Source: Nitrosococcus wardiae
GTDB taxonomy: Bacteria; Pseudomonadota; Gammaproteobacteria; Nitrosococcales; Nitrosococcaceae
Assembly: GCF_004421105.1 (NCBI RefSeq)
Contig: NZ_CP038033.1
Coordinates: 2,871,659 to 2,935,658, forward strand
Length of the DNA: 64,000 nucleotides
Reading direction: 5' to 3'
The notes beneath the pieces were generated by a model. That model did not search any database and had not been told where the DNA came from. It saw only the letters and a program-made list of their open reading frames with translations. The translations under genes were made by a program, and so were the position numbers. This document shows, piece by piece, positions 1 through 10,174 of the stretch; the first letter of the stretch is position 1, and the number at the start of each line of letters is the position of its first letter.

Positions 1-743
1 TTCGACAATTGTATGAACCCATTTCGAGCACCTATACTTATTTGCTGGGCTGTGAGGAGACTGGTTTGGCTGTCTTAGTAGATCCGGTCATCAATTCGTT
101 GGAGCGAGACCTAGCTGAGGTCAATAAGCTGGGGCTGACGCTAGCCTATACGCTGGACACACACATCCATGCTGATCACATCACCTCAGCGCTTCAGCTT
201 AAGCAAAAAGTCGGTAGCAAAATTGCGGCACCGGCGATTGATCGCTTGCCTTGTATTGATGTGGGCATTGAAGAAGGAAAACCGTTTCAAGTAGGCAGCT
301 TGACGTTTCAGCCACTTTATACGCCGGGCCACACGGACGGCCATTTCGCGTATATTTTTCAGAACCACGTCTTCACCGGTGATGCTCTTCTGATCGACGG
401 CTGCGGACGCACAGATTTCCAAAACGGCGACACGGACTCTCTTTATCATAGTGTCACTGATAAACTTTTCATACTTCCCGACGATTATCTCGTCTATCCA
501 GCCCATGATTACCATCACCGTCGCGTTTCAACGATTGCGCAAGAGAAAAACCGCAACCCACGCCTAGGCCAGGGCAAGAGTTTAGAACAATTCCGCGATA
601 TTATGCGCAACCTGGACTTGGCCTATCCCAAGTTCATTGATTATGCCGTCCCTGGCAACCGACAATGCGGAGTCTGCCCGGCTGATTTACCCGACCACCT
701 GCAAGAGTACTGCGAGCACATGGAACACAGCCAGCAAGGATAA
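1..743 (+). CDS. Persulfide dioxygenase, ETHE1-like MBL-fold protein (5' end outside window)
   Basis: Metallo-beta-lactamase fold protein of the ETHE1 group, which oxidises glutathione persulfide to sulfite with mononuclear iron. Seen: THIHADH metal motif, PGHT, and the ETHE1 signature GCGRTDFQ after GDALL. A TTG at position 9 could serve as a start, but the frame is open to the window edge and the preceding codons (R, Q) fit the usual ETHE1 beginning F-R-Q-L-x-E-P. The true start is therefore almost certainly a few codons upstream. The C-terminal tail has a C-x-x-C (CGVC). The gene is followed by convergent cbpA-cbpM. Family assignment is firm; the physiological substrate is inferred. Confidence 0.9.
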   Translation, partial: RQLYEPISSTYTYLLGCEETGLAVLVDPVINSLERDLAEVNKLGLTLAYTLDTHIHADHITSALQLKQKVGSKIAAPAIDRLPCIDVGIEEGKPFQVGSLTFQPLYTPGHTDGHFAYIFQNHVFTGDALLIDGCGRTDFQNGDTDSLYHSVTDKLFILPDDYLVYPAHDYHHRRVSTIAQEKNRNPRLGQGKSLEQFRDIMRNLDLAYPKFIDYAVPGNRQCGVCPADLPDHLQEYCEHMEHSQQG

Positions 744-812
744 AGAGGAAACAACTTAAGGTCATTCTCCCAATATGTTTTGATATTTTCCTATCCTATA
801 ACGCTCCCTTAA

Positions 813-1133
813 TCAACGGAGCAACGAGAGACGGTACTCTAACTCGCGGATCTGGGCCTGTAGCCGTTCTCGCTCTTCTAGCAATTCGACAGCCAATACC
901 GCCCCCGCCATATTAACCTCTAGATCCTGGGAAAGACGCAGTACTTGGCGTACACGACAGGCAGCGATACCAGGGAAAAGCCACCGCTCTGGCCGACTAC
1001 CTTGGGGGTTAAGCAAACCCAGCTCTACCATCTCGAAAACAGTTTCAGGAGTAATTCCGCAGATCTCAGTCAATTCCGTTAGGGTAAAGTGATCCTCATC
1101 AATCACTACGCCTGTCACAACTGAATTTTTCAT
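813..1133 (-). CDS. cbpM: Chaperone modulator CbpM
   Basis: A 106-residue protein of the CbpM/MerR-like family. It binds the J-domain of CbpA and inhibits its co-chaperone activity. The N-terminal half (FTLTELTEICGITPETVFEMVELGLL) has the MerR-like helix-turn-helix pattern, and the C-terminal third is a coiled-coil rich in E, R and L. It lies three bases downstream of cbpA on the same strand, the standard cbpA-cbpM arrangement, so co-translation is likely. It ends convergently with the upstream dioxygenase gene. Confidence 0.9.
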   Translation of the reverse strand: MKNSVVTGVVIDEDHFTLTELTEICGITPETVFEMVELGLLNPQGSRPERWLFPGIAACRVRQVLRLSQDLEVNMAGAVLAVELLEERERLQAQIRELEYRLSLLR

Positions 1134-1136
1134 GGG

Positions 1137-2084
1137 TTACATTCCCCACTTCTGACGAGGATTAAAAGGCATAGCTTTGGCAAGATGGCGATAAGCCTCC
1201 CGTGCCGCTTCGCTCTCCGCCTGGGGCAAAACCACGTGTAGCACCACATATTGATCACCAGGTGGGTTTCCTGGCAAACCCCGGCCCTTGAGCCGTAAGC
1301 GGTGACCGCTTTGAGAACCTGGAGGGATCTTCACTTTGACCTCACCGCCTAAGGTCGGCACGAAAAGATCTGCGCCCAAGGCAGCCTCCCAAGGGGCAAC
1401 AGGTAAATCCACATAAATATCCTTGCCCTCAGGGCGGTAGAGGGGATGAGGTTGAAACACCACCTCCAAGTAGAGATCCCCTGGGCGTCCCCCACCCATT
1501 CCTGGTGAGCCCTGGCCTGGTAACCGGATCTGCTGACCCTGGGTCACCCCTTTAGGGATCTTAACCCGCAAACTACGAGTACGGTTCACCACCTGCCCTT
1601 GGCGGCTGACTTCAGGGACTTCTAAGGTAATCGTGCGCGTCGCCCCCTGATAGCTATCTTCTAAGCTGACCTCTAACCGGGCGTGTTGGGATTCACCAGG
1701 CCTTGGAAATCCAGTTGTGGTCCGAGTCGTCCGGCGAAAGGGCGCACCACCAAAAAGAGATTCAAAGAATTCCCCTAAATCGGCAAAATCCGCTGCACCG
1801 AAACCGCCAGGGCCGGACCAATAGCGCTGTTCCCACTCCGGTGGTGGACGAAATTCCTCTCCCGTTCTCCACCCTGAGCCCAACTGATCGTAAGCAGCCC
1901 GTTTTTCCGGGTCTTTGAGCACCTCATAGGCTTCATTAATTTCCTTAAAATGCTCCTCAGCCTGAGGTTCCTTGCTGACATCCGGGTGATACTTGCGGGC
2001 CAAGCGCCGATAGGCCCGCTTAATTTCCTCCGGGGACGCAGTCCGAGGCAACCCCATGATTTTGTAATAATCCTTATATTCCAT
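1137..2084 (-). CDS. cbpA: DnaJ-class co-chaperone CbpA (curved DNA-binding protein)
   Basis: J-domain protein of 315 residues. The first 70 residues form the J-domain with the HPD motif (KYHPDVSK). A Gly/Phe-rich linker follows (FGAADFADLGEFFESLFGG), then the two beta-barrel substrate-binding domains of DnaJ type II. There is no zinc-finger domain, which separates CbpA from DnaJ. The start at 2084 (MEYKDYYKIMG) is preferred over an upstream in-frame start because it aligns with the family and begins just after the stop of the trkA remnant. It works with DnaK and is paired with the CbpM modulator. Confidence 0.92.
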   Translation of the reverse strand: MEYKDYYKIMGLPRTASPEEIKRAYRRLARKYHPDVSKEPQAEEHFKEINEAYEVLKDPEKRAAYDQLGSGWRTGEEFRPPPEWEQRYWSGPGGFGAADFADLGEFFESLFGGAPFRRTTRTTTGFPRPGESQHARLEVSLEDSYQGATRTITLEVPEVSRQGQVVNRTRSLRVKIPKGVTQGQQIRLPGQGSPGMGGGRPGDLYLEVVFQPHPLYRPEGKDIYVDLPVAPWEAALGADLFVPTLGGEVKVKIPPGSQSGHRLRLKGRGLPGNPPGDQYVVLHVVLPQAESEAAREAYRHLAKAMPFNPRQKWGM

Positions 2085-2086
2085 AG

Positions 2087-2613
2087 CTATTTTTGGAAAA
2101 CTTGAGAGGTGGATTGCTGCCGTTGAGGCGTCCAACGCTCCTCTAGCTTAGCCAAATTCTGCCGATGGGTGATAATCACCACTTCATCTTTGGCTTCCAG
2201 CAAAGTTTCCGGTTCCGGAATAAGAAATTCGTGATCCCGATAAATACAAATCACCCGACTGTTCTCAGGTAAATTAAGCATTTCAATGGATCCTTTATCC
2301 TGCTCCCGAACCACGAATGAAAATACCCGAGCTACATCCCGGATCATCGTGGTAAGCTCCAAAGGCTAGCGAGGATATTGGCCTGATCATTACCCGTCAG
2401 ACAATATAAAATATGCGTATCCGCTGGGTCAGCTTGGCGTAGGATAGCAGGTTTACTGCCATCGCCATGTAAAAACCCACAGTCAAGCTCTTCGGCCAAG
2501 GCATCGATTCGCTCCTTTCTGCGCTCAACAAAAATCACTTCATGTCCGCGCTTAAAAAGTAAGCGGGCTGTCATCACTGCCAAAGAACTTGCCCCAATAA
2601 AAACCGCTCGCAT
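2087..2613 (-). pseudogene. trkA-like K+ uptake regulator, internally deleted and frameshifted
   Basis: Two out-of-frame pieces of one short TrkA-type protein. The piece at 2344-2613 carries the Rossmann N-terminus (MRAVFIGASSLAVMTARLL, then a nucleotide-binding GDGSKPAIL) and breaks off after NILASL. The piece at 2087-2362 resumes in another frame at ELTTMIRD and carries a TrkA-C-like beta domain. The join lies near 2357-2365. Judged from the family, roughly 50 residues of the Rossmann domain are missing at the join, so this is a real deletion and not a one-base sequencing error. The adjacent trkH copy is also broken. Confidence 0.8.
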
Positions 2614-2662
2614 CGTTCAAGATCGCCTTCTTGATAATAATATAGCAAAGCGGCTGGCTATC

Positions 2663-4037
2663 TCACCGGGATTGAGTCCGCCGCCCTATCCAAGTACGAG
2701 GATAGCAGAGAACTAACAAGGCAATAATCTCCAACCGGCCGAGCAGCATATCGATACAAAGCAAGAGCTTTAAGAAAGGATGCAGCCCGGGGCCAGTAAT
2801 TCCCGTGGAAAGGCCCACCGTTCCCGTTGCCGATACCACTTCGAACAGCGCATTCAAGGAAGGCTCCCCCAAAAGCACAAACCCTAACCATGAAAACACC
2901 ACCACCAATCCGAATAGCATAATCAATAGCAGAATCTGCTGAATTTCCTCCTCCTGCAAAATTCTCCCCGCTAACCTAGGCTTGTGGACAGCTTGGGGAG
3001 GGAGGGCCGTACGCTGAATAAGCAGCTGAACCAAACGCAAAAAAATCAATAGCCGCAGTATCTTGATGCCACCAGCGGTAGAACCGATCCCCCCTCCCAC
3101 ACTCATCATCCCCATCAACAATAGTTTCGAAGCAGGATCCAGATCGGCTACCTCAAGGTTACTAAAACCGGCTGTGGTCAGCGCAGAAAAGCCAAGCAGC
3201 AAGCTCTGGGGAAGACTCTCCGCCCAAGATAACCCCACCAAGGCATGAAGGCGCCATGCCAGAATCCCTGCCCCAACCAACCCCATCAATAACTTGGCGC
3301 CAACCCAAGTGATAAATAAGGTAGTAAAGTGGTAGGGGTATGGCGCCCCCCAAAGCCAATAAGATCACCGCCCAGCGGGCAACGTCGGTATCTAATCCCA
3401 GCAAGCTTTCATCCGAAGGGGAAAATCCTCCCGTGGAAACGGCGGAGAGCCCGTAGATCAGAGCACTGAAAAAATCTCCCTGAATGGCCCACAGCACCCA
3501 CAACCCCCAACCAGTCAACACTCCATAGACCACCAACATCCGCCGAGCATGAGTCCTTGCCGTAGTGATCAGACCCTCAGCAATCAAACCCTCAGCCCTC
3601 CCAACGGGTTCAGTCAGGCGCCGGGCAGCCACATGCTGTCCCATGAGCAGAGCAGCAGAAAGCACGACAATCCCGAGCCCGCCGTACCATTGCATCCAAG
3701 CCCGGGCAAAGAGAAAGGTCTGGGATTTATCCTCAACGGTGGCTAAGGTGGACAATCCCGTCGTCGTGACCGCAGACACAGCCTCAAAGAGGGCATCCAC
3801 AAAGGAAAGGCCTTCACCCATGAGGGGAAAACTCATGAACAGAGGGGCTAGAATAAAAGTAAGGGCAACTACGACTAAAGCTTCATTGGTCTGGACCTGG
3901 GCCGGTACAGACAATCGTACCCAGGGAACGGCGAAGAAGCTTAGAACAAAGATAACAGCAAGATAACGAAAGCTGAGTTCATACTCACTGAAGATGACCG
4001 ATGCCCCGAGAGGAGGAAGGGTCAGAATCGCCAGCAT
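2663..4037 (-). pseudogene. trkH-like K+ transporter subunit, frameshifted
   Basis: The N-terminal piece (3162-4037) has pore-loop signatures of TrkH/KtrB (AVTTTGLST, AVSTGGFS). It loses the frame after LYYLIYHLGW near 3310. The C-terminal piece (2663-3289) continues in another frame with LTTAGFSN, GGGIGSTAGGIK and SATGTVGLSTG, so all four filter repeats are present but split. Some linker residues also seem to be lost at the junction. The frame is open upstream of the first ATG (4037) for about 27 codons behind a GGAGGAG, so the original start may lie further upstream. With the broken trkA downstream this is a dead Trk operon, unless the frameshift is an assembly error. Confidence 0.75.
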
Positions 4038-4200
4038 AGCGATTAACTGACCCAGGTACTTTGCAACTACCTGGCCGTGAACAGCATAGCTGAGAGTCGA
4101 GGTTCCTTCGTCCAGAGTCGCCTCTCCTCCAAACGATGACTAGACAGAAATCTGTTGTGGGAAAAAGGCAAAGTCCCCTCTGCTCCTTTGGCTACTTGCC

Positions 4201-4734
4201 TCACCCCACCAAACTAGAAGCCATGGGGCCACCCACTAGAAACACTAGCAACAGGTGCCCTAAAGATAGACCAAGAGCTGGCAGAAAATTCCAAGCCAAA
4301 GCAGTCTTTAGCAGAACGGTATTGATTAATATTTTCCACAGCAAAAGCGGGAGTGTTAAAAAAGTGACTACCCGAGAAAAACGTTCCTCAGGAAGGGGTA
4401 AATCGCTTAAAAGAAACAAAAGAAACAACTGGGCAAGACACACCACAAAGCCCGCGCTAGCCATCGCTGTCAACGTTTGCAGTATTCGATTATTGAATCT
4501 AAGTAGCATCAACGGCACACTAGCCACCAAAGCAAGCAGTATGGCATCGAATACTCCCAAAAACCCCGCGGCTGCTATTGAGTGATCAAACGTTTCTACC
4601 CACATCCGGCCCAAGATATAGGCTATCAAGCTCCCAGTAAGGAGCGCAGTTGAAGAAGGTACCTTCTGCGGTCCAGCCTCTAACCGACATATCACATATA
4701 ATGTCTTGACAAAATCAATCATTTTTGAGAACAT
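4201..4734 (-). CDS. Uncharacterised membrane protein (about five TM segments)
   Basis: A 177-residue hydrophobic protein that I do not recognise with confidence. A short soluble N-terminus (FVKTLYVICRLEAGPQKVP) is followed by about five transmembrane stretches. The layout resembles Yip1/DUF1282-type small permease-like proteins, but this is a guess. The ATG at 4734 is preferred over the upstream in-frame start because AAAGGTGGG sits six to eight bases ahead of it. It is transcribed in the same direction as the broken trkH and lies upstream of it. Function unknown. Confidence 0.6.
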   Translation of the reverse strand: MFSKMIDFVKTLYVICRLEAGPQKVPSSTALLTGSLIAYILGRMWVETFDHSIAAAGFLGVFDAILLALVASVPLMLLRFNNRILQTLTAMASAGFVVCLAQLFLLFLLSDLPLPEERFSRVVTFLTLPLLLWKILINTVLLKTALAWNFLPALGLSLGHLLLVFLVGGPMASSLVG

Positions 4735-5173
4735 TTTCGGCCCACCTTTCAAGGCACCATTAGAGGTGCGTTTTCTTATTTTTCCAAAGTGGTAACAACC
4801 CTTTCTGTCACTATAGCACTTCTCGTTTAAAGGCGTTTAGGGCAACGCGCTGACCCCAAGTCCAATGGAATTCTATCTAAATGGAAACCGCTATATCCCA
4901 CGCTTTTCGCCGTCTCTCCCGACCTTTCGTTCTCCCCTTGCCTATCCTCATCAGCGAGGAAATCCATCTCCCCTCAGGGTTTAAGGAAGAAGCGACTATA
5001 ACGCAATAACTTGCTTCGTGCCATATCATCCCATCAAAACATACTATTTTTTACTTTAAAATTAACTAATAAGTCACTGTTATGATTAACATTGTCACAA
5101 AAAACTATACTTCAATTAAAGGCCTAGGTAAAATTAAAAACAGATAATTATCTTTAAGTCTTCTTCACCCATC
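4735..5173. other. Intergenic region between divergent genes
   Basis: About 440 bases that should hold the promoters of the membrane protein (minus strand) and of yhbY (plus strand). The right third, from about 5030 to 5160, is A/T-rich with several TATAAT-like words, for example TATGAT near 5080. No convincing reading frame, RNA gene or repeat was seen. Confidence 0.4.
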
Positions 5174-5464
5174 ATGCCACTTACCAAAAATCAAGTACGC
5201 TACCTACGAGCTCTAGCCCATTCTCTAAAACCGGTGGTGATCATAGGCCAAAACGGAGTGACGGAAGCCGTGCTGGAAGAAATTAATAACGCCTTAGAGC
5301 ACCATGAGCTTATTAAGATCAAAATCCATGGTGCTGAACGGGAAGAACGCTCGGCAATGATTAAGTATATCCTCGAGGTGACTGAAGCAGAGTTGGTGCA
5401 AATTATTGGCAGGACTGGCGTATTTTACCGGCGTGGGGAAAAAGCCCGATTGGCCCTGCCTTAG
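5174..5464 (+). CDS. yhbY: YhbY-family ribosome-associated RNA-binding protein
   Basis: A 96-residue protein with a single CRM domain over its whole length. It shows the family motifs LTKNQVRYLRALAHSLKPVV, IGQNGVT (the GxxG-like loop) and RTGVFYRR near the C-terminus. YhbY associates with pre-50S ribosomal particles. Size and start agree with the family. The usual enterobacterial neighbours rlmE and ftsH are not in the window. Confidence 0.93.
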   Translation: MPLTKNQVRYLRALAHSLKPVVIIGQNGVTEAVLEEINNALEHHELIKIKIHGAEREERSAMIKYILEVTEAELVQIIGRTGVFYRRGEKARLALP

Positions 5465-5492
5465 CAGGTGATTCATCTAAAAATGCTGTGCC

Positions 5493-6872
5493 CTAAGCAG
5501 GAGCGTTTACTCCCCCATTTGTCTTCGACTTAACCTGAAATTTACCCCTTATTAAATCTTTTAAGGTGGCCTCCTTTAACGCCTGGTCCAAAGCCTGCTC
5601 AATTTTTTCTATTACCCCATCCACAGCGGGCATTTTAAGGGGCGCCTGTTCCAAGGGAAAATCCTGTTCTTCCATCCGCCGAATAATCTCCACTACTTTT
5701 CGTATAGTGACGGTATCTGGATCTTGGCTCAGCAAATAACCGGGAGGCTCATCACTAGTTTCTGTTATCCAATGCTCCTTTTCCAGGGATTCAAGAATTT
5801 CCTTCATTAAATAACCGGGAAGACCCAACCGCTCAATCAAGTTCTCTAGTGTAAGGGGGGAATGCCCCTGGTGGAATGCTTCTCCTACCTGAATCAGGAT
5901 AAGTAGCGCTACTTGCTCTTTAAGACGATTACTCAGGCGCAAAGACTCTTGCTTAGCCAAACTTATCATTTGAGGATATTGGTGGTAATACGCCACCTGC
6001 GCCCCTATCAACAGGATAAGCCAGCTAATATAGATCCAAATCATAACGAGAATCACAATGGCAAAACCGGAATAAATGGCATCGTATTTGGTAGAGGTGG
6101 CCACAAAAAAAGCGAAAAGGAGCCCCGTAGTCTCCCATAACACCCCGGCTACCGCTCCCCCCACCAAAGCGCTGCCTAACTTAACTTTAGTATTGGGGAG
6201 AAAGATATAAACAAAGGTAAAACCGCCGATGACGAGTAGGTAGGGCAGCAGTTGACTTATCGCCACTAAAACTCTACCCAAAAATTCCAACTCTAAGAGG
6301 GTTTGAATGAAACTAGTTTGCAAGACCGATACGGTCGCTCCTATCGCTGAAAATACTAGCACGGGGCCTATGAGTAGCACGCTAAGGTAATCACTAAAAC
6401 GCCGGAGAAAAGGGCGCTCTGCTTTAATCCGCCAGACCTGATTAAAGGCGCTTTCAATCTTCTGGATAAGAGAGATCACCGTGTAGAAAAGTAGTCCCAA
6501 TCCTATGGATCCCAGCACGCCGACATTCAAATTTTCCACGTACTGGATAATCTGAGTAGTAATCTCCTCACTCCGCGGCCCTAACGGCAGCAGAAAATGA
6601 TGCAGTACTGGCTTTATCTGATTATGGACACCAAAGGCTTTGAGCACCGAAAAACTGACTGCCAGCAAGGGGACCAGGGAGAGCAAAGTGGTATAAACTA
6701 AGCTAGTAGCCCACAAAGTAAGCTCTCCCTCAAGAATTTTCTGTGATATTACCTGGATGAGATTAAACTTTTGGCGCAAAAAAGCCCGCCACCCGCGGTC
6801 CTTTCCTCCTTCAGAAGGCTGCAATTCTTGCTTAAAACGCGACTTGGCTTCTTGCCAAAAGGTTCCCATCAT
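5493..6872 (-). CDS. YihY/UPF0761-family inner-membrane protein
   Basis: A 459-residue protein of the YihY/virulence factor BrkB family, historically misnamed RNase BN. The N-terminal 290 residues contain about six transmembrane segments with family features: LWATSLVYTTLLSLVPLLAV, RRFSDYLSVLL, then LLFAFFVATSTKYDAIYSGFA and WLILLIGAQVAYYHQ. About 150 cytoplasmic residues follow that resemble a winged-helix-like tail (EAFHQGHSPLTLENLIERLGLPG), a common extension in long members. Molecular function is unknown. It sits downstream of the nfeD-slipin pair on the same strand. Confidence 0.85.
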   Translation of the reverse strand: MMGTFWQEAKSRFKQELQPSEGGKDRGWRAFLRQKFNLIQVISQKILEGELTLWATSLVYTTLLSLVPLLAVSFSVLKAFGVHNQIKPVLHHFLLPLGPRSEEITTQIIQYVENLNVGVLGSIGLGLLFYTVISLIQKIESAFNQVWRIKAERPFLRRFSDYLSVLLIGPVLVFSAIGATVSVLQTSFIQTLLELEFLGRVLVAISQLLPYLLVIGGFTFVYIFLPNTKVKLGSALVGGAVAGVLWETTGLLFAFFVATSTKYDAIYSGFAIVILVMIWIYISWLILLIGAQVAYYHQYPQMISLAKQESLRLSNRLKEQVALLILIQVGEAFHQGHSPLTLENLIERLGLPGYLMKEILESLEKEHWITETSDEPPGYLLSQDPDTVTIRKVVEIIRRMEEQDFPLEQAPLKMPAVDGVIEKIEQALDQALKEATLKDLIRGKFQVKSKTNGGVNAPA

Positions 6873-6886
6873 AGGGCCTAGCTAAC

Positions 6887-7657
6887 CTATTCTCCTATTT
6901 TATTCTTGCGCTTAGTGGCAGTCTCCAATAAGGGCGAAATCAAATCAAGGGGTAAAGGAAACACTACAGTAGAACTTTGGTGGGTAGAAATATCTTTGAG
7001 CGTCTGCAGATAACGTAACTGGATCGCTCTGGGATCCGCCGACAAAATCTTAGCGGCCTCCAACAGCTTGTCGGCTGCTTGTTTCTCCCCTTCCGCATTG
7101 ATGATCTTAGCCCGCCGGGAACGCTCGGCTTCCGCTTGTTGAGCAATGGCACGGATCATGCTTTCATCAAGATCCACATGTTTAATCTCTACATTAGCCA
7201 CCTTGACTCCCCAGGCATCAGTTTGTTCATCCAAAATCTGTTGGATATCGTTATTGAGCTTATCCCGTTCAGCCAGCATCTCATCTAGATCATGCTGACC
7301 TAATACCGAACGTAAGGTGGTCTGGGACAATTGGCTAATAGCCGTATCGTAATCTTCTACTTGGATAATGGCATTCTCCGGGTCAACGACCCGGTAGTAG
7401 ATCACCGCATTGACCTTCACGGACACGTTGTCTCGGGAAATGACATCCTGGCTAGGCACATCCAACACCACAGTCCGCAACGCCACTCTCACCATCTGTT
7501 GAATGCCAGGGATAAGAATAATCAGTCCTGGCCCTTTTACTTTCCAAAACCGCCCCAGCATAAAAATAACGCCCCGCTCATACTCCCGCAGGATGCGGAT
7601 AGCGAGAACGAGAAAAGCAACAACCACTGCCAGCACATAATAGAGCGCCTCAATCAT
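6887..7657 (-). CDS. Slipin/stomatin-like SPFH (band 7) protein
   Basis: A 256-residue membrane-anchored SPFH protein. One N-terminal transmembrane helix ([19 protein letters not shown]) precedes the band 7 domain ([14 protein letters not shown], then [20 protein letters not shown]) and the alpha-helical [16 protein letters not shown] region used for oligomerisation. It overlaps the upstream nfeD gene by eight bases, the conserved NfeD-slipin operon. In that pair the NfeD protease cleaves the C-terminal region of the slipin. The role in membrane microdomain organisation is known for the family; a specific role here is unknown. Confidence 0.9.
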   Translation of the reverse strand: MIEALYYVLAVVVAFLVLAIRILREYERGVIFMLGRFWKVKGPGLIILIPGIQQMVRVALRTVVLDVPSQDVISRDNVSVKVNAVIYYRVVDPENAIIQVEDYDTAISQLSQTTLRSVLGQHDLDEMLAERDKLNNDIQQILDEQTDAWGVKVANVEIKHVDLDESMIRAIAQQAEAERSRRAKIINAEGEKQAADKLLEAAKILSADPRAIQLRYLQTLKDISTHQSSTVVFPLPLDLISPLLETATKRKNKIGE

Positions 7658-9011
7658 GATGATCTTCCTCCGGTTCCGGCCTTACTTTCAACATTAATCC
7701 CTCCAATCCCGTTACCCGTACCCGTTGGCCCAACGCTAACGGCTCAGCTGCCTGGGCCGACCATACCTCTCCGTGAAGGCGAACGGTCGCTGTGTCCCCC
7801 GATACCCCTATCACCTTACCCACCGCCCCTACCATCTGTTCCCGCCCACTCACCACCGGCCGCTGCTGGGAGCGGATCGCCAAGGACAGCACCACAAACA
7901 GAAAAGCCGCACTGGTCAAGGCCGCCGCAATAATCAAAGGCCAGGAAATCTCATAACCTGGCACATTGGTATCCAAGAGGATGACTGAACCAATCACAAA
8001 GGCAATAACCCCGCCCACCCCTAAGGCTCCAAAACTCGGCACAAATACTTCAGCCACCATAAAGGCGATCCCCAACACCATCAGCGCCAGCCCCGCAGAG
8101 CTGATGGGCAGAACCTGAAAGGCATAGAAAGCGAGCAAAAGAGAGATGGTCCCCACCACTCCCGGCAAGATAAAACCCGGATTGGCCAGTTCGAAAATCA
8201 GCCCATAAACCCCCACCAGCATTAAGATATAAGCCACATTAGGATTGGCAATGATCGCCAGTAGCCGATCCCGCCAGTTGGGCTCAACCCGACTAATGGT
8301 CATCCCGGTAGTACGTAAGGTGGTTTCACCCCCTGCCACACTCACGGTCCGTCCGTCAAGACGCTTGAGCAAAGTGGGGATATCCGCAGCAATGAGATCG
8401 ATAACTCCTAGCTCTAGGGCCTCTTGGGCCGAAAGGCTGGCAGCCTCCCGTACCGCCTGCTCTGCCCATTCCGCATTCCGGCCCCGCTGGGCGGCTAGCC
8501 CTTTGATATAGGCCACGGCATCATTGATCGCCTTATGGGCCATAGCCTCTTGGGATGACTGCCCCTCTTCTTTTCCCTCCCCTTCCTCTGGCGACGGCGG
8601 GGCCCCCATAGGAAGCTGTACAGGCGTTGCTGCTCCCAGATTAGTGGCGGGGGCCATAGCGGCGATATGACTGGCGTACATGATGTAGGTACCGGCACTG
8701 GCCGCCCGGGCCCCACTAGGGGCCACGTACCCCACCACGGGTACAGGGGAAGCCAAGATATCCCGGATGATATCCCGCATGGCCCTATCCAGCCCCCCCG
8801 GGGTGTCCATCCGCAAGATGATAAGCGCCGCCCCCTTATCTCCCCCTCTTTCCATTGCTCGCTGGACATAACCACTGACAGCGGGCCCGATCACACCTTG
8901 GATATCCAATAACAGGACCGTTCCCCTGGAGCCCTGATTTTGCTGCGCTGGCACCGATAATCCTATACAAAGACAGGCAATGAACCCCAAAACCCACAGA
9001 TAGCGTTTCAT
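7650..9011 (-). CDS. NfeD-family membrane serine protease (long form)
   Basis: A 453-residue protein with a signal peptide ([20 protein letters not shown]), a ClpP-like protease domain, four to five transmembrane segments and a C-terminal NfeD OB-fold ([17 protein letters not shown]). The catalytic serine is probably S105 in [12 protein letters not shown], with the partner lysine expected in the following segment. The ATG at 9011 is preferred over the TTG at 9020. It overlaps the slipin gene, its expected substrate partner. An insert of charged residues ([13 protein letters not shown]) follows the active-site region. Confidence 0.9.
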   Translation of the reverse strand: MKRYLWVLGFIACLCIGLSVPAQQNQGSRGTVLLLDIQGVIGPAVSGYVQRAMERGGDKGAALIILRMDTPGGLDRAMRDIIRDILASPVPVVGYVAPSGARAASAGTYIMYASHIAAMAPATNLGAATPVQLPMGAPPSPEEGEGKEEGQSSQEAMAHKAINDAVAYIKGLAAQRGRNAEWAEQAVREAASLSAQEALELGVIDLIAADIPTLLKRLDGRTVSVAGGETTLRTTGMTISRVEPNWRDRLLAIIANPNVAYILMLVGVYGLIFELANPGFILPGVVGTISLLLAFYAFQVLPISSAGLALMVLGIAFMVAEVFVPSFGALGVGGVIAFVIGSVILLDTNVPGYEISWPLIIAAALTSAAFLFVVLSLAIRSQQRPVVSGREQMVGAVGKVIGVSGDTATVRLHGEVWSAQAAEPLALGQRVRVTGLEGLMLKVRPEPEEDHHD

Positions 9012-9096
9012 TGCGAACAAAGGTGCGGCTCCATTAAGAAATTGATTAATGACTATGTTTTAATAATAGACAACATTAGCTAGTAATCGCACCACG

Positions 9097-9327
9097 ATGG
9101 AAATTTTATTAAACGGCAAAACTCACCAGGTACCGGAAGGCTGCCTAGTCTCAGAGCTCATTATGCTATTGGAACTCCAGGGAAAACGGCTCGCAGTGGA
9201 GATCAACCAGGAAATCGTCCCCCGCAGCGAACATCCCCATTGGCGTCTGCAACCGGGCGATAAAGTGGAGATCGTCCATGCCATTGGCGGCGGTCAAACT
9301 CTAGACAGCGGCGATAACCGCCTTTAA
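9097..9327 (+). CDS. thiS: Sulfur carrier protein ThiS with C-terminal tail
   Basis: Beta-grasp sulfur carrier for thiazole synthesis: its C-terminal Gly is adenylated by ThiF and converted to a thiocarboxylate that donates sulfur to ThiG. Seen: MEILLNG start, VAVEIN-type strand, PGDKVEIVHAIGGG at residues 54-66. The protein continues for ten residues (QTLDSGDNRL) past the Gly-Gly-Gly, whereas ThiS normally ends there. Either the tail is removed by a protease or this form is unusual. thiG follows 45 bases downstream, as expected for a thiSG operon. Confidence 0.9.
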   Translation: MEILLNGKTHQVPEGCLVSELIMLLELQGKRLAVEINQEIVPRSEHPHWRLQPGDKVEIVHAIGGGQTLDSGDNRL

Positions 9328-9372
9328 TCGGTATAATAGGCCCCATGAGCAAATCCCAAGAGGGAAGATCAA

Positions 9373-10161
9373 ATGAGCACAGCTGATACTCCGTTAGCGG
9401 TCGCAGGCCAAACCTATCATTCCCGACTCCTGGTAGGGACCGGTAAATACCGGGACCTGAAGGAAACTCAGGCGGCCATTGAAGCCAGCGGTGCCGAGAT
9501 CGTCACTGTGGCGGTTCGCCGAAGCAACATTGGGCAAAATCCCGGTGAACCCAATCTGCTCGATGTCATTCCCCCCCATCGCTACACCCTTCTCCCCAAT
9601 ACCGCAGGCTGTTACAGTGCTGAAGATGCGGTGCGCACCTGCCGCTTAGCCCGGGAGCTACTAGACGGCCATGACTTGATGAAGCTGGAAGTCCTGGGAG
9701 ACGAAAAAACCCTTTTTCCCGATCTGGTAGAGACCTATAAGGCCGCTGAAGTGCTCATCAAGGAAGGCTTCCAAATTATGGTCTATACCAATGACGATCC
9801 GATTGCCGCTAAGCGCTTAGAAGAGATGGGCTGTATTGCAGTCATGCCCCTAGCAGCGCCCATCGGCTCCGGGCTGGGTATTCGGAATCCCTACAATATC
9901 CTGGAAATTATCCAGAACGCCACGGTGCCTATCCTGGTAGACGCGGGGGTGGGCACCGCTTCCGATGCGGCGGTTGCCATGGAGCTAGGCTGTGACGGGG
10001 TGCTCATGAATACCGCCATTGCCGGAGCTCAAGATCCCATTTTGATGGCCTCGGCGATGAAAAAAGCGGTGGAAGCAGGGCGCAAAGCCTACCTTGCCGG
10101 GCGTATTCCGCGGAAACGCTATGCCAGTGCCTCCTCCCCCCTGGAAGGCACTTTTTTCTAA
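9373..10161 (+). CDS. thiG: Thiazole synthase ThiG
   Basis: TIM-barrel enzyme of 262 residues that condenses 1-deoxy-D-xylulose 5-phosphate, dehydroglycine and ThiS-thiocarboxylate into the thiazole of thiamine. Seen: [10 protein letters not shown] near the N-terminus, the Schiff-base lysine K104 in [10 protein letters not shown], the [10 protein letters not shown] loop and the phosphate-binding [11 protein letters not shown]. The length is normal. It probably shares a transcript with thiS. An A/T-rich stretch follows, and then IS debris begins at about 10175. Confidence 0.95.
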   Translation: MSTADTPLAVAGQTYHSRLLVGTGKYRDLKETQAAIEASGAEIVTVAVRRSNIGQNPGEPNLLDVIPPHRYTLLPNTAGCYSAEDAVRTCRLARELLDGHDLMKLEVLGDEKTLFPDLVETYKAAEVLIKEGFQIMVYTNDDPIAAKRLEEMGCIAVMPLAAPIGSGLGIRNPYNILEIIQNATVPILVDAGVGTASDAAVAMELGCDGVLMNTAIAGAQDPILMASAMKKAVEAGRKAYLAGRIPRKRYASASSPLEGTFF

Positions 10162-10174
10162 AATTTTCAATGAA

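Noticed and set aside
3549-3966. Plus-strand frames opposite trkH
   Set aside because: Low-complexity basic proteins without a ribosome site, antisense to recognisable TrkH segments.
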